From NCBI GenBank assembly GCA_003170115.1, contig PMZS01000282.1, positions 1-32,820 on the forward strand: DNA of 32,820 nt, in the 5' to 3' direction. This document shows, one piece after another, positions 1-8,687 of this stretch. The stretch comes from Spirochaetaceae bacterium (lineage in GTDB: Bacteria > Spirochaetota > Spirochaetia > SZUA-6 > Fen-1364). Each line of letters opens with the position of its first letter. Position 1 is the stretch's first letter. A program made the position numbers and the translations under genes. A model generated the notes under the pieces. The model did not search any database, was not told the DNA's origin, and saw only the letters and a program-made list of their open reading frames with translations.

Positions 1-1
1 C

Positions 2-1156
2 GACCAGACCCGGGCCGAGGTGCTGGAGAAGAGCCTCGCGGAGGTGTTCGAGAGCGTCGAAAAGAAGCCGATCCCGTATGCGACCCCCGAGATCAAGTCG
101 GAGGAGGCCCTGGAGCTGGGCAAGGACTTCTCCTTCGAGGTGATCTACGACACGTACCCCGCGATCGAGCTCGGACCGTACCTGGGGCTCGAGGTCGACC
201 AGCCGGAGTGGGAGATCACGGACGAGGACCTCGGACGGGAGCTCAAGGGGATCCAGGAGCAGAACGCCCTCTTCACGGACAAGGACGAAGGCGTCGTGGA
301 GACCGGCAACATCGTGAACACCGACTACGTCGAGCTGGACGAGTCGGGCGCCGAGAAACCCGGCACGAAACGCGAAGCGTTCGTGTTCGAGGTCGGCACC
401 GGCTACAACGTCTACAAGGTCGACGATGAAATGCTCGCAATGAAGAAGGCGGAGACCAAGCTCGTCACCAAGACCTTCGCGGAGGACTTCGAGACGAAGG
501 CACTCGCGGGAAAGACGGTAATGCTTCGAATCACGCTGAACAGCATCAAGGAGAAGAAACTCCCCGAGATCAACGACGAGCTCGCGCAGGACATCAGTGA
601 GAAGTTTCAGACCCTGGATGACCTGAAGGCGGACATTCGCAAAAAGCTCGAGGATGCGGTGAAGTCGGCGCTGCGCTCGAAGACGATCACACGGGTCCTC
701 GATTCAGTCGTGGAGACGAGCACGATCCCGCTCCCTGCTTCAATGGTAGACTACCAGCTGGAGGCCATGTGGCAGGACTACGCCAACCAGCTCCGCATCG
801 ACGAGAAGCGGCTTGCCGCGCTTCTGGAGCAGCAGGGCAGGAGCGTGGAGGACGTGCGCAAGGAATGGTTGCCGTCCGCCGAGAAGCGGGCTCGGCTTCA
901 GCTTGTGGTCTCCGAGATCGCCAGGAAGGAAGGGATCGGCATCGAGGACAGCGACCTGGATGCGGAGATCGCGAAGATGGCGGATGAGCGCAAGGTCACG
1001 ACGGCCGAACTGAAGGAGAGCCTTGCGAAGAACAAACTCGAGGACTACATGCGGAGCAACCTCCGCATGGACAAGCTGTACGACTTCCTCCTTTCAAAAA
1101 CCAAGCTCCGGCTGTCCGAAAAGCGGAAAGTATTGGACATTCTCCAGGGGAATTAG
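2..1156 (+). CDS. tig: Trigger factor (ribosome-associated chaperone / peptidyl-prolyl isomerase), 5' truncated by window edge
   Basis: Trigger factor binds at the ribosome exit tunnel and shields nascent chains. The frame is already open at base 2, so the true start lies outside the window. The GTG at 20 is internal and not a credible start. Most of the N-terminal ribosome-binding domain is missing. What remains fits the tail of that domain, an FKBP-like PPIase domain (roughly 250-600 nt, including a stretch reading EGVVETGNIVNTDYVELD) and the long helical C-terminal chaperone domain, which is rich in Lys and Glu. The visible part is about 384 residues; the family is usually 430-450. It lies directly upstream of clpP and clpX, the classical tig-clpP-clpX order, with a 38-bp gap to clpP. 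The identification rests on domain pattern and synteny and is secure. Confidence 0.93.
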   Translation, partial: DQTRAEVLEKSLAEVFESVEKKPIPYATPEIKSEEALELGKDFSFEVIYDTYPAIELGPYLGLEVDQPEWEITDEDLGRELKGIQEQNALFTDKDEGVVETGNIVNTDYVELDESGAEKPGTKREAFVFEVGTGYNVYKVDDEMLAMKKAETKLVTKTFAEDFETKALAGKTVMLRITLNSIKEKKLPEINDELAQDISEKFQTLDDLKADIRKKLEDAVKSALRSKTITRVLDSVVETSTIPLPASMVDYQLEAMWQDYANQLRIDEKRLAALLEQQGRSVEDVRKEWLPSAEKRARLQLVVSEIARKEGIGIEDSDLDAEIAKMADERKVTTAELKESLAKNKLEDYMRSNLRMDKLYDFLLSKTKLRLSEKRKVLDILQGN

Positions 1157-1194
1157 GTACCATTAAGGATGAATGAAACAGAGGCGGAACTTCG

Positions 1195-1815
1195 ATGAAT
1201 GAGATGGACACCAACCTCGTCCCCATCGTCATCGAGCAGACGGGACGCGGGGAGCGGTCGTACGATATCTATTCCCGGCTCCTGAAGGATCGCATCGTGT
1301 TCGTGGATGGTGAGATCTACGACGTGAACGCGGACCTCGTGGTGGCACAGCTCCTGTTCCTCGAATCCCAGGACCCCGAGAAGGACATCCATCTCTACGT
1401 GAACTCGCCGGGCGGCACGGTGACCGCGGGGCTTGCCATCTACGATACGATCCAGTACATCAAGCCGAACGTGCAGACCATCTGCATCGGCCAGGCGGCA
1501 TCCATGGGCGCCCTGCTCCTTGCCTGCGGCACCCACGGCAAGCGCGTGGCCCTGCCCTCATCGCGCATACTCGTCCACCAGCCGTGGGGAGGAGTCTCGG
1601 GCCAGGCCGTGGACATCAGCATCCAGGCACGGGAGCTGGTGCGCATCAAGAAACTGATCGTCTCCTACTTCGCGGAGCATACGGGCAAAACCGCCGAAAT
1701 CGTCGAAAGGGATCTCGAGCGGGACTACTACATGTCCGCCGAGGAAGCCCTGGAGTACGGGCTCATCGACAAGATCCTGAAACGGGGAAAGAATGGCGAA
1801 AACCCCCAAAAGTGA
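1195..1815 (+). CDS. clpP: ATP-dependent Clp protease proteolytic subunit
   Basis: ClpP is the barrel-forming serine peptidase that degrades substrates unfolded by ClpX or ClpA in the cytoplasm. The 206-residue product has the full catalytic triad: Ser103 in GQAASMGALLL, His128 in ILVHQPWGG and Asp177 in ERDLERDYYM. The spacings (25 and 49 residues) equal those of the E. coli enzyme. An ATG at 1195 follows a GAGGCGG-like ribosome binding site; a second in-frame ATG at 1204 is a possible alternative. The gene overlaps the start of clpX by 23 bp, so the two are probably translationally coupled, as expected for partners in one protease. Length and motifs are typical, and nothing is degenerate. 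Confidence 0.97.
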   Translation: MNEMDTNLVPIVIEQTGRGERSYDIYSRLLKDRIVFVDGEIYDVNADLVVAQLLFLESQDPEKDIHLYVNSPGGTVTAGLAIYDTIQYIKPNVQTICIGQAASMGALLLACGTHGKRVALPSSRILVHQPWGGVSGQAVDISIQARELVRIKKLIVSYFAEHTGKTAEIVERDLERDYYMSAEEALEYGLIDKILKRGKNGENPQK

Positions 1816-3046
1816 CGGTTTCAAGGTCTGCTCCTTCTGCGGGAAGAGCGCGGATGTCGCCCGGCGGCTGATTGCCGGCCCGGGCGTTTTCATCTGCGAC
1901 GAATGCGTGAACGTCTGCAAGAAGATCCTGGACGAGGAGGAAGAAAACCTCTCCCTCGAGTTCACGGAGGACATCCCCAAGCCGCGGGAGATCAAGGACT
2001 ACCTGGACCAGTACGTCATCGCGCAGGAGCAGGCCAAGAAGGTGCTCTCCGTCGCGGTCTACAACCACTACAAGAGGATCGCCCTTGGTCACAAGGTGCA
2101 GAACGAGGTGGAGCTGGAGAAGTCCAACGTCCTGCTCATCGGCCCGACGGGGACGGGGAAGACCCTGCTGGCCCGGACCCTGGCGCGCAAGCTGAAAGTG
2201 CCCTTCGCCATCGCGGACGCGACCACCCTCACCGAGGCCGGCTACGTCGGTGAAGACGTGGAGAACATCCTCCTGAAATTGATCCAGAACGCCGGCAACA
2301 ACATTTCCGCCGCCGAGCGCGGCATCGTCTACATTGACGAAATCGACAAGATCGCGCGGAAGAGCGGGGACAACCCGTCCATCACTCGCGACGTGTCGGG
2401 TGAAGGCGTGCAACAGGCGCTGCTGAAGATCGTGGAAGGGACGGTGGCCTCCGTTCCGCCCCAGGGAGGCCGCAAGCATCCCAACCAGGAGATGCTGCGA
2501 ATAGATACGACCAACATTCTCTTCATCTGCGGCGGGGCCTTCGTCGGCCTGGACGGCATCGTGGAGCAGCGGACGATCGCGCATCCGATGGGTTTCGGCT
2601 CGAACCCCAAGGGCGCCGGGGAGAAAGACCTCCTTGCCCTGTACTCCCAGCTGCAGCCGGACGACCTGATCCGCTACGGCCTCATCCCCGAGTTCGTCGG
2701 GCGCCTGCCCATTGTGGTTCCCCTGGAGGAGCTGGATGCCGTTGCGCTCCGCCGCATCATCACCGAGCCGCACAACGCCGTCCTCAAGCAGTACCAGGCC
2801 TCCTTCAAGCTGGACGACGTGGAGCTGGAGTTCGAGGAGCGCGCCATTGATGCCATCGCGCGAAAGGCCATTGAGCGCAAGACGGGTGCGCGGGGCCTGC
2901 GTGCCATCGTGGAAGCGCTCATGATGGACATCATGTTCGACATTCCTTCCATCAAGGGAGCGAAAAAGGTGATCATCACGGAGAGCGTGGTCACGAGCGC
3001 GGAGCGGCCCGAGATCGTCCTGTCCGGCCAGAAGAAAACCGCGTAG
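1793..3046 (+). CDS. clpX: ATP-dependent Clp protease ATP-binding subunit ClpX
   Basis: ClpX is the AAA+ unfoldase that recognises tagged proteins and threads them into ClpP. The 417-residue product starts with a C4 zinc-binding domain (Cys13, Cys16, Cys35, Cys38). It continues with Walker A GPTGTGKT at 117-124, the pore-loop motif GYVGEDVE at 150-157, Walker B VYIDEID at about 179-185, and a sensor region reading SITRDVSGEGVQQALLK. The ClpP-docking loop reads MGFGS instead of the common IGFG, a mild variation. The start lies inside the end of clpP. The stop is followed after 11 bp by lon, so three proteolysis components are in one transcription unit. Confidence 0.97.
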   Translation: MAKTPKSDGFKVCSFCGKSADVARRLIAGPGVFICDECVNVCKKILDEEEENLSLEFTEDIPKPREIKDYLDQYVIAQEQAKKVLSVAVYNHYKRIALGHKVQNEVELEKSNVLLIGPTGTGKTLLARTLARKLKVPFAIADATTLTEAGYVGEDVENILLKLIQNAGNNISAAERGIVYIDEIDKIARKSGDNPSITRDVSGEGVQQALLKIVEGTVASVPPQGGRKHPNQEMLRIDTTNILFICGGAFVGLDGIVEQRTIAHPMGFGSNPKGAGEKDLLALYSQLQPDDLIRYGLIPEFVGRLPIVVPLEELDAVALRRIITEPHNAVLKQYQASFKLDDVELEFEERAIDAIARKAIERKTGARGLRAIVEALMMDIMFDIPSIKGAKKVIITESVVTSAERPEIVLSGQKKTA

Positions 3047-3057
3047 CCGGCCTTCTC

Positions 3058-5670
3058 ATGAAACTGCTGCAGAAGAAGCACGAGCTTTTCATGGTTCCCC
3101 TGAAGGATCTCGTCGTGTTCCCCCGGATGATCGTCCCCTTTTTCGTCGGGCGTCGGCGCTCGGTGAGAAGCGTGGAGGAGGCCGGCCGGCTCGGACGACC
3201 TCTTTTCCTGGCGGCCCAGAAGAAGACCGCCGTGGAGGAACCGGGCGAGCGCGACGTAAACGCGGTCGGCACCATCGCGCGCGTGCTGCAAATGACAAAG
3301 ATGCCGGACGGCAAGCTCCGGCTGCTCGTGGAAGGGCTGGAGCGCGCCGCCGTGGTGAAGTACACCGAGACGCGCGACTGCCTCCAGGCGGTGGTGCGGA
3401 CGCTCCGCCCGGCACCCGAGGTGACGCCCCAGCTCGCCGCGCTCATGCGGACGGTCCTCACTCAGTTCAGCCAGTACAACGAGGTGGCAAAGAAGGTGCC
3501 CGCCGAGGCAGTAACTGCCATCGAGTCCGCGGAAGGTCCGGACCTCCTCGTCGATCTGGTGGCGGGAAACCTCCCCCTGAAGCTCGAGCAGAAGATGGAG
3601 CTTCTCTCCCTGGAGGACGTGAAGGAGCGCCTGGAGCGCTGCGCCGCGATCGTGGGCTCCGAGATCGAGCTGGCCAGCCTCGAGCAGGAGATCACGGGGA
3701 AGGTCCGACGCAAACTGGAGAAGACGCAGAAGGACTACTTTCTCAATGAGCAATTGAAGGAGATCCAGAAGGAGCTGGGCGCCGAAGGGGACGATCCCAC
3801 GGGGGCCAAGGAGCTCGAGGAGAAAGTGAAGGCGAAGGGCCTGCCGACGGAGGTCGTGGAGAAGTGCCAGAAGGAGCTGAAGAGGCTGGGACGGATGCAG
3901 CCTCTTTCGCCGGAGTCGGCGCTGCTGCGCACCTACCTGGAATGGGTGGTGGATCTGCCCTGGAAGGAAGCCACCGCCGACAACCGCGACATCGAGCGCG
4001 CGCGGCAGATACTGGACGAGGACCACTATGACCTGAAAAAGGTGAAGGAGAGGATCCTGGACTTCATCGCCGTGCGGCAGTTGAAGAGCCGGGTAAAAGG
4101 TCCCATCCTCTGCTTCATCGGGCCTCCCGGAACGGGCAAGACGTCCCTGGGCAGGTCAGTCGCGCGCTCGCTGGGCCGCAGCTTCGTGCGCGTCTCCCTC
4201 GGCGGCGTGCGCGACGAGGCGGAGATCCGCGGGCACCGCAAGACCTACGTGGGCGCCCTCCCGGGAAAGATCATCCAGTCCATGCGGAAGGCGGGCTCCC
4301 GCAATCCCGTTTTCCTTCTCGACGAGATCGACAAGATGAGCTCCGACTGGCGCGGAGATCCCGCCTCCGCCCTCCTGGAGGTCCTTGACCCCGAGCAGAA
4401 CCACACCTTCATGGATCACTACCTCGAGGTTCCATACGACCTGTCCAATGTCATGTTCATCACCACCGCGAACTCCACCCACAACATTCCCTATCCTCTG
4501 CGCGACAGGATGGAGGTGATCGAGATCTCGGGATACACCGAGTTCGAGAAGGAAAAAATCGCGGAGAAGTTCCTCGTGCCCAAGCAGATCCAGGAAAACG
4601 GACTGGAGTGGGCCGACATCGTGTTCCAGCGTTCCGCGATCATGCGGCTCATCCGCGCGTACACCCTGGAAGCCGGGGTGCGCAACCTGGAACGGGAGAT
4701 AGCCAACATTCTGCGCAAGATCGCGCGCGAGGCGGTGAAGAGCGGCGCGACCACACCCGCGCCCATTTCGGTGCCCGCTGATCCGACCGCGGACGCGGTC
4801 CCTGATGACGCGGCTGCCACGCCAGCTGCCACGGCCGGTAGCGCCGCACCGGCAGCCCTCCCGCCTGGCCCGTCGATTGGCGACGATAAAGAGCCGCCTC
4901 TTCCCACGGCGGATTTCAAGGTGGTGGTGAGCGGCAGGTCCGTGGAGAAATACCTGGGCAAGGAGAAGTTCCAGGAGAGCGCTTTCTCCCAGGACGTGAC
5001 GCCGGGACTCGCCTACGGCCTTGCCTGGACGGAGCTGGGGGGACAGCTTCTGGCCGTCGAGGTGGCGATCGTGGCGGGCAAGGGCGAGCTCACCCTCACG
5101 GGAAGCCTCGGGGACGTGATGAAGGAGAGCGCGCAGGCGGCGCTCACATTCCTCCGCGCGCACCACGCGGCCCTCGGGATCACGCCGGACTTCACGAAGG
5201 ACCGCGACATCCACATTCATGTTCCCGAAGGCGCGATACCCAAGGACGGGCCGTCCGCCGGCATCACGCTTGCCGCCGCGCTTCTTTCGGCCGTGGCAGG
5301 CGCAGCCGTCGCACCAGGCTTCGCCATGACCGGAGAAATCACGCTCACCGGCCGCATCCTGCCGATCGGCGGGGTGAAGGAAAAAATGCTTGCCGCCCAC
5401 CGGTACAAGATGACGAATGTCCTCCTGCCGAGGCGGAACGAGAAGGACCTTGAAGAGATCCCCCCGGAAGTGATGCACCAGCTCCATTTCCACTTCGCGG
5501 ACTCCGTGCTGGATGCGCTGGCGATTCTTTTTCCGCACAGGAGCTTTGATGCGCAGGAGACACCGCACCCGGAGGGTGTCGTGGACGCGCTCCGTCGGGA
5601 CGTTCCCCTCGTCTCTGACGCCCCTGGGGTCCCCGCAGTCGAACCGGCCCTGGACCAGCCCTTGCTGTAA
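3058..5670 (+). CDS. lon: ATP-dependent Lon protease with an Ala/Pro-rich inter-domain linker
   Basis: Lon is a self-contained cytoplasmic AAA+ serine protease for damaged and regulatory proteins. The 870-residue product has an N-terminal substrate-binding domain (VPLKDLVVFPRMIVPFFVGR from residue 13), a coiled-coil region near 220-250, Walker A GPPGTGKT at 355-362 and Walker B ending in Asp422. The protease domain has Ser733 in PKDGPSAGIT and the catalytic lysine in the KEK motif at 774-776. Between the AAA+ lid and the protease domain, residues about 562-615 form a low-complexity Ala/Pro/Asp linker. This helps explain a length above the usual 780-820. No clear ribosome binding site precedes the ATG at 3058, so coupling to clpX is likely; an ATG at 3091 is an alternative start. 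Confidence 0.96.
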   Translation: MKLLQKKHELFMVPLKDLVVFPRMIVPFFVGRRRSVRSVEEAGRLGRPLFLAAQKKTAVEEPGERDVNAVGTIARVLQMTKMPDGKLRLLVEGLERAAVVKYTETRDCLQAVVRTLRPAPEVTPQLAALMRTVLTQFSQYNEVAKKVPAEAVTAIESAEGPDLLVDLVAGNLPLKLEQKMELLSLEDVKERLERCAAIVGSEIELASLEQEITGKVRRKLEKTQKDYFLNEQLKEIQKELGAEGDDPTGAKELEEKVKAKGLPTEVVEKCQKELKRLGRMQPLSPESALLRTYLEWVVDLPWKEATADNRDIERARQILDEDHYDLKKVKERILDFIAVRQLKSRVKGPILCFIGPPGTGKTSLGRSVARSLGRSFVRVSLGGVRDEAEIRGHRKTYVGALPGKIIQSMRKAGSRNPVFLLDEIDKMSSDWRGDPASALLEVLDPEQNHTFMDHYLEVPYDLSNVMFITTANSTHNIPYPLRDRMEVIEISGYTEFEKEKIAEKFLVPKQIQENGLEWADIVFQRSAIMRLIRAYTLEAGVRNLEREIANILRKIAREAVKSGATTPAPISVPADPTADAVPDDAAATPAATAGSAAPAALPPGPSIGDDKEPPLPTADFKVVVSGRSVEKYLGKEKFQESAFSQDVTPGLAYGLAWTELGGQLLAVEVAIVAGKGELTLTGSLGDVMKESAQAALTFLRAHHAALGITPDFTKDRDIHIHVPEGAIPKDGPSAGITLAAALLSAVAGAAVAPGFAMTGEITLTGRILPIGGVKEKMLAAHRYKMTNVLLPRRNEKDLEEIPPEVMHQLHFHFADSVLDALAILFPHRSFDAQETPHPEGVVDALRRDVPLVSDAPGVPAVEPALDQPLL

Positions 5671-5682
5671 GGAGGGGCCTTC

Positions 5683-6873
5683 ATGAAGTTCGCCCGAAGG
5701 ATGTCGTCGGTCCATCGCTCGTTCATCCGTGAAATCCTGAAGGCCGCCGTCGATCCCGGGATCATTTCCTTTGCCGGAGGTCTTCCCAACCCGCGATTCT
5801 TTCCCGTGCGCGAGCTGGAGGAGGCGACGAGGAAGGTGCTGTCCTCCGACGGGGCTGCCGCTCTGCAGTACGCGACCACCGAAGGGTTTCCCCCGCTGAG
5901 GGAAATGATCGCCGCGCGTTATGCGGCGCGGGGAACCCGGGTGCGTCCTGAAGAGGTGCTGATCCTCAACGGCTCGCAGCAGGGGCTGGACCTCGTTGCC
6001 AAGGTATTCGTGGACCCGGGGGACGTGGTGCTGGTGGAAAGCCCCTCCTACCTCGCCGCCCTGCAGTGCTTCGGTTTCTTTGAGCCCCGGTTTCTGCCGC
6101 TGTTCATGGACAGTGACGGGGTCTGCGTGCGGGAGCTCACCGCCGCCCTGCGGGACGCGGAGCCGAAGCTCTTCTATGCCATTCCGAACTTCCAGAATCC
6201 CTCCGGCATCAGCTATTCACGGGAGCGGCGCCGCGAGGCGGCGAGGCTCCTCGCGGGCTCCTCCACGGTGCTGGTGGAAGACGACCCGTACGGGGAGATC
6301 CGCTTCATGGGAGAGGACCTGCCCTCGATCCGCGCCTGCATTTCGGAGGCCGGATCGACCGATTCATCGGTTCTCCTGGGAACGTTTTCCAAGATCGTCT
6401 CTCCCGGCGTGCGCCTGGGCTGGATCGTCGCCGGCACGGAGATCATGGAAAGGCTCGTGGTGGCCAAACAGGCTGCCGACCTTCATTCCAACGAGCTCAC
6501 CCAGCGCATCGTGCACCGCTACCTCAGCGACAACGATGTGAACGCTCATATCCAGCGGATCCGCGATGCCTACAAGCGTCAGCGCGACCTGATGGTAAGC
6601 GCGGTGAAGTCGCTCTTCCCCCCGGACGTGAGCTGCACGGAACCCGAGGGCGGGATGTTCCTGTGGATGACGCTTCCCCAGGCGGTGTCCGCCATGACCT
6701 TCTTCGAGAGGTCCCTCGAACGGAAGGTCACTTTCGTGCCCGGGGCCGCGTTCTTCACCTCGGGCGGCGGGGAGAACACCCTTCGGCTGAATTTCTCCAA
6801 TTGCGACGAGGCGATGATCGATGAAGGGATGACGAGGCTCGCACGGGTCTACTCCCAGATGCCGGGAGCTTGA
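5683..6873 (+). CDS. PLP-dependent class I/II aminotransferase (LysN / 2-aminoadipate transaminase type)
   Basis: This 396-residue protein is a fold-type I aminotransferase that transfers amino groups between an amino acid and a 2-oxoacid using pyridoxal phosphate. It shows ISFAGGLPNPRFFP near the N-terminus, YATTEGFPPLR, the substrate/PLP segment PNFQNPSG, and the Schiff-base lysine Lys237 in GTFSKIVSPGVRLGW. This pattern belongs to the group of MocR-like C-terminal domains (COG1167), but no GntR DNA-binding domain is present, so it is the free-standing enzyme form. The lon stop codon is part of its ribosome binding site (TAAGGAGGGG), with ATG 6 bp later, so it may be co-transcribed with lon. 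Substrate specificity (aminoadipate, branched-chain or aromatic) cannot be told from the sequence. Confidence 0.88.
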   Translation: MKFARRMSSVHRSFIREILKAAVDPGIISFAGGLPNPRFFPVRELEEATRKVLSSDGAAALQYATTEGFPPLREMIAARYAARGTRVRPEEVLILNGSQQGLDLVAKVFVDPGDVVLVESPSYLAALQCFGFFEPRFLPLFMDSDGVCVRELTAALRDAEPKLFYAIPNFQNPSGISYSRERRREAARLLAGSSTVLVEDDPYGEIRFMGEDLPSIRACISEAGSTDSSVLLGTFSKIVSPGVRLGWIVAGTEIMERLVVAKQAADLHSNELTQRIVHRYLSDNDVNAHIQRIRDAYKRQRDLMVSAVKSLFPPDVSCTEPEGGMFLWMTLPQAVSAMTFFERSLERKVTFVPGAAFFTSGGGENTLRLNFSNCDEAMIDEGMTRLARVYSQMPGA

Positions 6874-6898
6874 TCAACACCCCTGCAACCCATAGGAT
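6870..6898 (+). promoter_or_regulatory. Candidate sigma-70-like promoter for the sensor kinase operon
   Basis: TTGATC (6870-6875) and TAGGAT (6893-6898) are separated by 17 bp, each matching four of six consensus positions. The predicted transcription start near 6905 would leave a short leader containing the GGAGG at 6911-6915. The -35 hexamer overlaps the stop codon of the aminotransferase. The match is moderate and the call rests on spacing. Confidence 0.3.
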
Positions 6899-6922
6899 AG
6901 GGTTCGCTCTGGAGGCCGGTCT

Positions 6923-8683
6923 CTGAGACTCAGAAGCATACGCTCGAAGCTGCTTTTCTCCTTCGTCTCGGTGATCCTGCTCCCGCTCCTTACGCTTGGA
7001 ATTCTCGGGCCCTACATCTCGGCGCGAACGATAGAGAGCGAAGCCACAAGCCACACCGTGCAGCTCATCCGCCAGGTGACGCGGAACATCGAGTTCTACG
7101 TGCGCCAGACGGAAAGCATCATCTCCATTGTGGATGCCAACCCCGACGTGCAGGCGTTCATGTCGTTCCAGGGGTCTTCGCAGCCCTTCTCCCCGCGGGC
7201 CCAGGCAGCGGCCCGGCAGCTCCTGAAGTCGATCTCCGACGCGCATCCCGAGATCGCGGGAATCCTCGTGGTGAGCGCGGACAATCGCCCCCTGAGCAAC
7301 GAGATCCAGCCGATCACGCGTGATCCGCTCACCGACGAGAGCTGGTACAGGAAGGCGGTGGACAACCAGGGCACCGTGCAGCTCCTCCCCCGACCCATCG
7401 GCAGGAACCTGCGGAGCAGCCACGAGTACAGCGCCGACGAGGTGGTCTCCATTGTAAAGGCGGTCGTGGACCCCGGCTCGGGGCAGGTCCGGGGCGTCGT
7501 GCTCATCGACATGCGCCTGAAGGTCGTGGAGGCCATCTTCGACGACATGACCATCGGTCTGGGCGGATTCCTCTTCATCGAGGCGCCGGGCGGAGCCATC
7601 GTGTACACGCCCGTGAACCCCATCGTCTACCGCGTGCGCGACGAGTGGCTGGACACCCCGCGCACGAGCAGCGTTCGGCGCATCAAGGGGGAGGACTACC
7701 AGATCGTCTCCCAGGGCTCCGATTACACTCAATGGAAGACAATCGGAGTTTTCCCCCTGAACGAGATCATGAGCCAGGTGAGCACCATCCGCTATTACTC
7801 CCTGATCATTGCCGGAGTCACCGTGCTCGTGGCGCTCATTGTCGCGGTCTTCTTCACGAGCGGTATCGCGCGGCCGGTGATCGAGCTTCGGTCTCTCATG
7901 AAGGAAGCGGAGGAGGGCAACCTCGGGGTCAGGTTCGAGGGTCGGCAGGAGGACGAGATCGGCTATCTCGGCAAGAGCTTTAATACCATGATCGAGGAGG
8001 TCCAGAAGCTCATCGACATGGTCTACCGCGAGCAGCAGAGCAAGCGGGAGGCTGAGCTGAAGACCCTCCAGGAGCAGATCAAGCCCCATTTCCTCTACAA
8101 CACGCTGGACACCATCCAGTGGATGGCGCAGGAGCACGGCGCCCAGGACATCGTGAAAGTCGTCGGCGCGCTCACCAGCCTCTTCCGCATCGGTCTCTCG
8201 CGCGGCAAGGAGATGATCCGCGTGGCCGACGAGATGGAGCACGTCCGCAGCTATCTCATCATCCAGAAAGCGCGCTACGAGGACAAGTTCGACTTCACGC
8301 TCAGCACGGACGACGAGGTCCTCTCCTGCATGGTGTTGAAGCTCACCCTCCAGCCGCTCGTGGAGAACGCGATCTACCATGGCATCAAGGAGCGTCGGGG
8401 CCATGGCTTCGTCCGGGTGGAGGCGCTCCGCCGCGACGGGATGCTCGTCCTTCGCGTGAGCGATGACGGGGTGGGGATGACGCCGGCGAAGCTCGAGGAG
8501 GTGCGTGCCCTCCTCAGCGTCGTCCATCCGCACGGCGCCGGGCTCGAAGGCTACGGGGTTCACAATGTCCACGAGCGGATCCAGCTCTCCTTCGGCACGC
8601 GTTACGGCCTGCGCTTCGAGAGCGCACCGGACCGCGGCACCACCGTGGAGATCCTCCACCCGCTGTTGACCAGCGAGGAGTAG
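6923..8683 (+). CDS. Sensor histidine kinase, YesM/LytS type (probable CTG start)
   Basis: Membrane sensor kinase, 586 residues if begun at the CTG at 6923. No ATG, GTG or TTG occurs in frame between the stop at 6893-6895 and a GTG at 6971. Starting at 6971 would cut the first membrane helix and lose the basic N-terminus LRLRSIRSK. GGAGG at 6911-6915 lies 7 bp before the CTG. Order: TM1 (about 9-32), an extracytoplasmic sensor region of about 255 residues, probably Cache-like, TM2 (about 292-315), HAMP (316-368), then a His_kinase domain with His389 in QIKPHFLYNTLD. A HATPase domain follows with the N box QPLVENAIYHG near 480 and a G box reading VSDDGVGM. It is followed 4 bp later by its response regulator. 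The sensed ligand is probably a sugar, inferred from the neighbours. Confidence 0.9.
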   Translation: MRLRSIRSKLLFSFVSVILLPLLTLGILGPYISARTIESEATSHTVQLIRQVTRNIEFYVRQTESIISIVDANPDVQAFMSFQGSSQPFSPRAQAAARQLLKSISDAHPEIAGILVVSADNRPLSNEIQPITRDPLTDESWYRKAVDNQGTVQLLPRPIGRNLRSSHEYSADEVVSIVKAVVDPGSGQVRGVVLIDMRLKVVEAIFDDMTIGLGGFLFIEAPGGAIVYTPVNPIVYRVRDEWLDTPRTSSVRRIKGEDYQIVSQGSDYTQWKTIGVFPLNEIMSQVSTIRYYSLIIAGVTVLVALIVAVFFTSGIARPVIELRSLMKEAEEGNLGVRFEGRQEDEIGYLGKSFNTMIEEVQKLIDMVYREQQSKREAELKTLQEQIKPHFLYNTLDTIQWMAQEHGAQDIVKVVGALTSLFRIGLSRGKEMIRVADEMEHVRSYLIIQKARYEDKFDFTLSTDDEVLSCMVLKLTLQPLVENAIYHGIKERRGHGFVRVEALRRDGMLVLRVSDDGVGMTPAKLEEVRALLSVVHPHGAGLEGYGVHNVHERIQLSFGTRYGLRFESAPDRGTTVEILHPLLTSEE

Positions 8684-8687
8684 GGCG

